This document shows positions 5,987-9,475 of a stretch of 9,475 bases of DNA, piece by piece. The stretch covers positions 1 through 9,475 of the forward strand of contig DTSG01000376.1 in the NCBI GenBank assembly GCA_012965455.1. The letters run 5' to 3'. The notes below the pieces were generated by a model, which saw only the letters and a list, made by a program, of their open reading frames with translations, ran no database searches and was not told where the DNA came from. Source of the DNA: Planctomycetaceae bacterium. GTDB taxonomy: Bacteria; Planctomycetota; Planctomycetia; Pirellulales; Pirellulaceae. How positions within the stretch are numbered: position 1 is the stretch's first letter; every line of letters starts with the position of its first letter. The translations under genes and the position numbers were made by a program.

Positions 5987-7045
5987 ATGACAGTGAACGA
6001 GCTCGAGCAATCAGTCGCCCAGATCCGTGAATCGTGTGATGCGATTCGCACTGCGGTGTCACGTAAAATCGTTGGGCAATCGAAAGTAATCGATCAAATG
6101 CTGGTGGCGCTATTATCCGAGGGCCATTGTTTATTAGTTGGCGTACCTGGGCTTGCTAAAACACTGATGGTGCAATCGCTATCCTCGGCACTGTCTTTGA
6201 CATTCAGTCGCATTCAGTTTACGCCGGACTTGATGCCGGCGGATATAACGGGAACCGAAATCATTCAAGATGACCAGAGTACGGGCCATCGAGAATTAGA
6301 GTTCATGCCAGGGCCGTTGTTCGCGAATATCGTTTTAGCGGACGAAATCAATCGGACACCTCCTAAGACGCAAGCCGCTTTGCTCGAAGGAATGCAAGAG
6401 CGACAAGTCACGGTGGGTGGTCGCACGCATGCGTTGCCAGCCCCGTTTTTTGTGCTAGCGACGCAGAACCCCATCGAGCAAGAAGGCACTTACCCTCTGC
6501 CGGAAGCGCAGTTGGATCGATTCATGTTTCAGTTGCAGGTTGATTATCCCAATGCAGCCGAAGAATTGCTGATGGTACAGCGAACGACCGGTACGGAGCA
6601 CCAAGAGATTGATGCAGTGTTCGGTGTGGAAGATCTTGCGGCAGCCACCGCGTTTGTTAGATCATTACCAGTTGCCGACCATGTCGCTCAATTTGCCATT
6701 GGGTTGGCGCGGATGACTCGTGGAGAGAACAACGTGCCTGCGAGTATACAACGCCATGTTAGTTGGGGAGCGGGTCCACGTGCAAGTCAGTATTTAGTGT
6801 TAGGTGCTAAGGCTCATGCATTGATGAATGGACGAGTGACCGTTGATTTTGCCGATGTTATCGCAGTCGCGCATTGTGTCCTGCGGCATCGTATCCGATT
6901 GAATTATGCAGCCCAAGCTGAAGGTGTGTCGACAGATCAGATCATTGATCAATTAATTGAACAGGGAATCTCGCAAGCGAGTCAGGTGAGCCACAGTGAG
7001 CAAGTTGCTGAAATCTTTAAGTCCGACAACTCTCGCAGCTCTTGA
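5987..7045 (+). CDS. moxR: MoxR family AAA+ ATPase
   Basis: This 352-residue cytoplasmic AAA+ ATPase is of standard MoxR length. Visible motifs are Walker A GVPGLAKT (52-59, Lys58), Walker B IVLADEIN (115-122, Asp119 and Glu120), sensor 1 LATQNP (157-162), the arginine-finger region QLDRFMF (175-181, Arg178) and sensor 2 in GAGPRASQYL (261-270, Arg265). KIVGQ at 27-31 begins the core. MoxR ATPases work as chaperone-like remodelling machines with VWA-domain partners, and two such partners follow here. No ribosome site is evident upstream of ATG 5987, so translation may depend on the preceding gene 40 bases away. The 3' end overlaps the DUF58 gene by 50 bases in another frame. The family call is certain; the substrate is unknown. 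Confidence 0.97.
   Translation: MTVNELEQSVAQIRESCDAIRTAVSRKIVGQSKVIDQMLVALLSEGHCLLVGVPGLAKTLMVQSLSSALSLTFSRIQFTPDLMPADITGTEIIQDDQSTGHRELEFMPGPLFANIVLADEINRTPPKTQAALLEGMQERQVTVGGRTHALPAPFFVLATQNPIEQEGTYPLPEAQLDRFMFQLQVDYPNAAEELLMVQRTTGTEHQEIDAVFGVEDLAAATAFVRSLPVADHVAQFAIGLARMTRGENNVPASIQRHVSWGAGPRASQYLVLGAKAHALMNGRVTVDFADVIAVAHCVLRHRIRLNYAAQAEGVSTDQIIDQLIEQGISQASQVSHSEQVAEIFKSDNSRSS
6985..6990 (+). promoter_or_regulatory. Ribosome binding site of the DUF58 gene
   Basis: GGTGAG lies five bases before GTG 6996, within the end of the MoxR gene. Together with family-like residues right after this start (LSPTTLAALDGLTLRARHI), it supports GTG 6996 and the long overlap. Confidence 0.55.
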
Positions 7046-7958
7046 TGGACTCACGTTGCGTGCGCGGCATATCATCGAAGGATTTGTCGCTGGGTCGCAT
7101 CGCAGTCCTTTTCAAGGGTCGAGCGTGGAGTTTTCGGAGTATCGTGAGTACGTGCAAGGCGATGAGATTCGTCATGTGGATTGGAAGGTGTATGGTCGTA
7201 CAGATAAGTTGTTCGTCAAGCGATATGTGGATGAAACAAATCTGCATGCCTATTTGGTGTTAGATCAAAGTGCCAGCATGTCTTATCGTTCGGGAATTGC
7301 ACCACTAGAAAAACTGGAATATGCAAAGTGTGTCCTCGCAGCACTGGCTTGGCTAATGCTGCGTAACGGTGATTCGATCGGCATTGCTCTGGCAGACACG
7401 AAAATACAACAGTGGCTCCCGGCCGCCAGTCATAATCGACATTGGGACCGCATTCTGGAAGTGTTTGAGAATCCTCGCGCGGCGGTTGAGTCGCCGCTAC
7501 CTAATCGTAAGAAGAGGCAGAAGCGAGGTAGACCACTAGCGGGAACCGATTTAGGTTCGGTTTTGAGTGATGTTGCAGGTCGGCTACCACAACGATCGGT
7601 GGTAGTTGTTGCCAGCGATTTCTTAGACGATTTGGAACCATTGCTGGCAGCAGTCGAGCAGTTGCGATTATCGGGTCACGACGTGGTGTTGTTCCAAGTG
7701 CTTGACCGCGATGAGGTCACGTTTCCATTCACGGGTAACGTAAAATTCGAAGATTTGGAGTTATCAACAACAACTGAATTGGAAACGAACTCGGTCCGGC
7801 AAGACTACCTAGAGTTGTTTGAGCAGGCGCAAGATGAATTGACTAGCCGCTCACGAAATCTGGGTGCTGGATTTCAATGTGTTGTATCCGACGAAGACTT
7901 TGGACAGGCGTTACACGGGTTTTTGACGAGCTATGCTGCACAACGGAGGATCGTGTAG
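6996..7958 (+). CDS. DUF58 domain protein with VWA-like fold
   Basis: This 320-residue soluble protein starts at GTG 6996. The DUF58 signature is strong: LRARHIIEGFVAGSHRSPFQG (21-41), then EFSEYREYVQGDEIRHVDWKV (45-65) and GRTDKLFVKRYVDETN (67-82). A VWA-like metal site follows: DQSAS (90-94), a possible Thr in AGTDLGS (182-188) and the Asp run SDFLDD (207-212). A very basic stretch, PNRKKRQKRGRP (169-180), sits in the variable loop and is likely disordered. DUF58 proteins usually accompany MoxR ATPases and are thought to be their VWA-type partners. The 50-base overlap with moxR implies translational coupling and matched amounts. The next gene begins three bases after the stop. Family assignment is firm; biochemical role is not established. 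Confidence 0.95.
   Translation: MSKLLKSLSPTTLAALDGLTLRARHIIEGFVAGSHRSPFQGSSVEFSEYREYVQGDEIRHVDWKVYGRTDKLFVKRYVDETNLHAYLVLDQSASMSYRSGIAPLEKLEYAKCVLAALAWLMLRNGDSIGIALADTKIQQWLPAASHNRHWDRILEVFENPRAAVESPLPNRKKRQKRGRPLAGTDLGSVLSDVAGRLPQRSVVVVASDFLDDLEPLLAAVEQLRLSGHDVVLFQVLDRDEVTFPFTGNVKFEDLELSTTTELETNSVRQDYLELFEQAQDELTSRSRNLGAGFQCVVSDEDFGQALHGFLTSYAAQRRIV
7945..7950 (+). promoter_or_regulatory. Ribosome binding site of the BatA-like gene
   Basis: GGAGGA lies 11 bases before ATG 7962, inside the end of the DUF58 gene. It is a strong match at slightly long spacing, and it fixes the start of the open frame that runs to the window edge. Confidence 0.65.
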
Positions 7959-7961
7959 CCT

Positions 7962-9475
7962 ATGTTTGCAGCGAACTTCTCATCACCGGAACGACTTTGG
8001 TGGGCCTTGGTACTCGTGATACCGTTGGCGATTCATTTGTGGCGTCGACGTTACCAGCGGGTGGTCGCATGGTCGGCCATGCGATTTTTACGAGCGGCGC
8101 AACAACAAGTCCAGCAGCGTGTCCGCTTGCGGCGATTGTGGTTGTTGCTATTACGAATCGCGATGCTCGGCCTATTGATATTTGCAATTGCCGACCCATC
8201 GACAGATTATTCGCAGGTTGAACAATATCTGCGTCGTTCGACAGGTACGCATCACGTGTTGCTGCTCGATACGAGTTATTCGATGGGCGCGGTTGGCGAA
8301 TCTCAAGGAGTGTCTGCTTCGGCCTTTGAGTTAGCTCGCCAAAGGGCGATGAAGTATGTGCAACAGTTACCGCAGGGCGACGTCATTTCCATTGTGACAA
8401 TTGGTTCTCGCGATCGCCCGTTGATAGAACAACCAGTGTTTGATCGTCAAGAAATCATTTCTGAGTTAGCGGCGTTGGAATTAACCAATCGTAGTGGTGA
8501 GGCGCTCAATGCCATTACCCTAGCGGCTGCGGTGGCAGAGCGTTGTCGCGCCGCCATGCAAGATATCGTTATGACTCGCTATGCAATCTTCTCTGATTTC
8601 CAACGTGATTCCTGGCACGGCGTAACACCTGAAATAGTATCACGCATCATCGGGGCGAGCGGCAAAATCGAATTCTTCGACTGCCGACAACCTTACTTAC
8701 ACAATCTTGCGGTCGAGGACTTAGACGTTGAATATCCAGCAGGTCCATTTGGTAACCAAGTAGCGTTACGCGCTCAGTTTAAAAACTATTCGCAGACAAA
8801 ATCCCAATCCGTAACTGTAACATGGTCCATTGAAGGTCGCGTTGTCCAACGGGAGCAAGTTTCACTGGCCCCCAGTGAACTAGTCACTGTTCGGCTCGAT
8901 GACCAAAACTTGAAGGTAGGTCAACATCAAGCCAAAGTGCACATTGCACCAGTCCCGGCAGCGCAGCCGGATTCACTATTATCTGACAATACAAGATGGG
9001 TCGTATTTTCGACGGCCGCCAAGTTTCAAGTGCTGACGGTTACGGGACGATATCGGTCGGAAGAATTGTTGGCAACCGCGCTCGTCCCCACTGCCAGTAC
9101 TCGTTGGCCTGTTCAAATAACAACAGTCAATGAGGGGGAGTTAATCGACCAAGGACTTGCTCAATACGACATGATTGCATTGTGTAACGTCAAACAAATC
9201 AGCTCGGCAGAAATTGAGCAGTTACATGCTTATGTGACTGCCGGTGGTACGCTCTTTCTATGTCCTGGGGATCGCATCGATATCGCTAATTATAATCGTT
9301 CGTTTGCAATATCATCGGAATTTAGAATGCCCCTGCAGTGGCAGCAGGTTGTAGAAGACTCTGACGTGCAGATACAACTCGATAAGACATCGCATGCAAT
9401 CACTAAATTGTTTGCCGATAATCCGACCAATGGCATTGAAGCGACACCTATTTCGACATACATCAAATGCGTGGC
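7962..9475 (+). CDS. BatA N-terminal/VWA/GATase-like membrane protein, 3' end outside window
   Basis: The frame from ATG 7962 stays open for 504 codons to the right edge, so the gene is truncated by the window. Residues 1-79 match the BatA aerotolerance N-terminal domain: SPERLWWALVLVIPLAIHLW followed by RRRYQRVVAWSAMRFLRAAQ, then a second helix LWLLLLRIAMLGLLIFAIADP (59-79). A VWA domain follows with the metal site DTSYS (103-107) and Asp in IFSDFQ (209-214). Residues about 245-350 look like a beta-sandwich (NQVALRAQFKNYSQ). From about 354 a GATase-1-like fold begins (FQVLTVTGRY; YDMIALCNVKQIS; LHAYVTAGGTLFLCPG) with no visible catalytic Cys at the usual place. Such proteins sit in the membrane with the VWA domain outside. 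Following moxR and DUF58, it is the likely membrane partner of the ATPase. Confidence 0.92.
   Translation, partial: MFAANFSSPERLWWALVLVIPLAIHLWRRRYQRVVAWSAMRFLRAAQQQVQQRVRLRRLWLLLLRIAMLGLLIFAIADPSTDYSQVEQYLRRSTGTHHVLLLDTSYSMGAVGESQGVSASAFELARQRAMKYVQQLPQGDVISIVTIGSRDRPLIEQPVFDRQEIISELAALELTNRSGEALNAITLAAAVAERCRAAMQDIVMTRYAIFSDFQRDSWHGVTPEIVSRIIGASGKIEFFDCRQPYLHNLAVEDLDVEYPAGPFGNQVALRAQFKNYSQTKSQSVTVTWSIEGRVVQREQVSLAPSELVTVRLDDQNLKVGQHQAKVHIAPVPAAQPDSLLSDNTRWVVFSTAAKFQVLTVTGRYRSEELLATALVPTASTRWPVQITTVNEGELIDQGLAQYDMIALCNVKQISSAEIEQLHAYVTAGGTLFLCPGDRIDIANYNRSFAISSEFRMPLQWQQVVEDSDVQIQLDKTSHAITKLFADNPTNGIEATPISTYIKCV

Noticed and set aside
7877..8221. 114-residue open frame on the + strand across the DUF58/BatA junction
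   Set aside because: It is out of frame with the clearly recognisable BatA-N coding sequence that starts at 7962, and its translation resembles no protein.

Overview
The window looks like a stretch of a planctomycete chromosome, probably Pirellulales-like. I base this on gene content: a MoxR ATPase, DUF58 protein and BatA-type VWA protein in one operon behind a PQQ-like beta-propeller protein, and small membrane proteins of a kind I associate with that group. Base composition is moderate, and several genes lack a clear Shine-Dalgarno site or use GTG starts. The lineage is inferred from protein resemblance, not from a marker gene. Ten protein-coding genes fill almost the whole window. I see no RNA genes, insertion sequences, CRISPR arrays or other mobile DNA, and no gene-free stretch longer than about 100 bases.

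Left block (1-3371), respiratory-oxidase assembly flavour. The + strand carries the 3' part of an ABC exporter ATPase, its six-helix ABC-2 permease, a membrane-anchored SCO1/SenC copper chaperone with CPSTC and a distal His, a DUF420 four-helix membrane protein (family of Bacillus CtaM), and a 94-residue secreted or anchored protein with a CPTC motif. The first three genes are tightly coupled (4-base gap, then ATGA overlap). A DUF983 zinc-ribbon membrane protein follows convergently on the - strand. SCO, DUF420 and DUF983 are all recurrent neighbours of haem-copper oxidase genes, so the block probably serves cytochrome c oxidase maturation, notably the CuA site. The oxidase subunits are not in the window, and the role of the ABC exporter is unknown.

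Right block (3453-9475), MoxR/BatA-type operon. After an 81-base divergent intergenic region, five + strand genes are packed with an 8-base overlap, a 40-base gap, a 50-base overlap and a 3-base gap. They encode a 74-residue two-helix membrane protein, a 758-residue exported protein with an N-terminal helical repeat-like region and a C-terminal PQQ-like beta-propeller, a MoxR AAA+ ATPase, a DUF58 protein with a VWA-like metal site, and a BatA-N/VWA/GATase-like membrane protein that runs off the right edge. The last is a full open frame of 504 codons from 7962. By family knowledge, MoxR ATPases act with VWA-domain partners as chaperone or envelope-stress systems; the propeller protein may be a periplasmic partner.

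I found no clearly novel defence or mobile system. The most worthwhile leads are the small CPTC protein beside SCO/DUF420, the exporter coupled to SCO, and the propeller protein joined to the MoxR operon.
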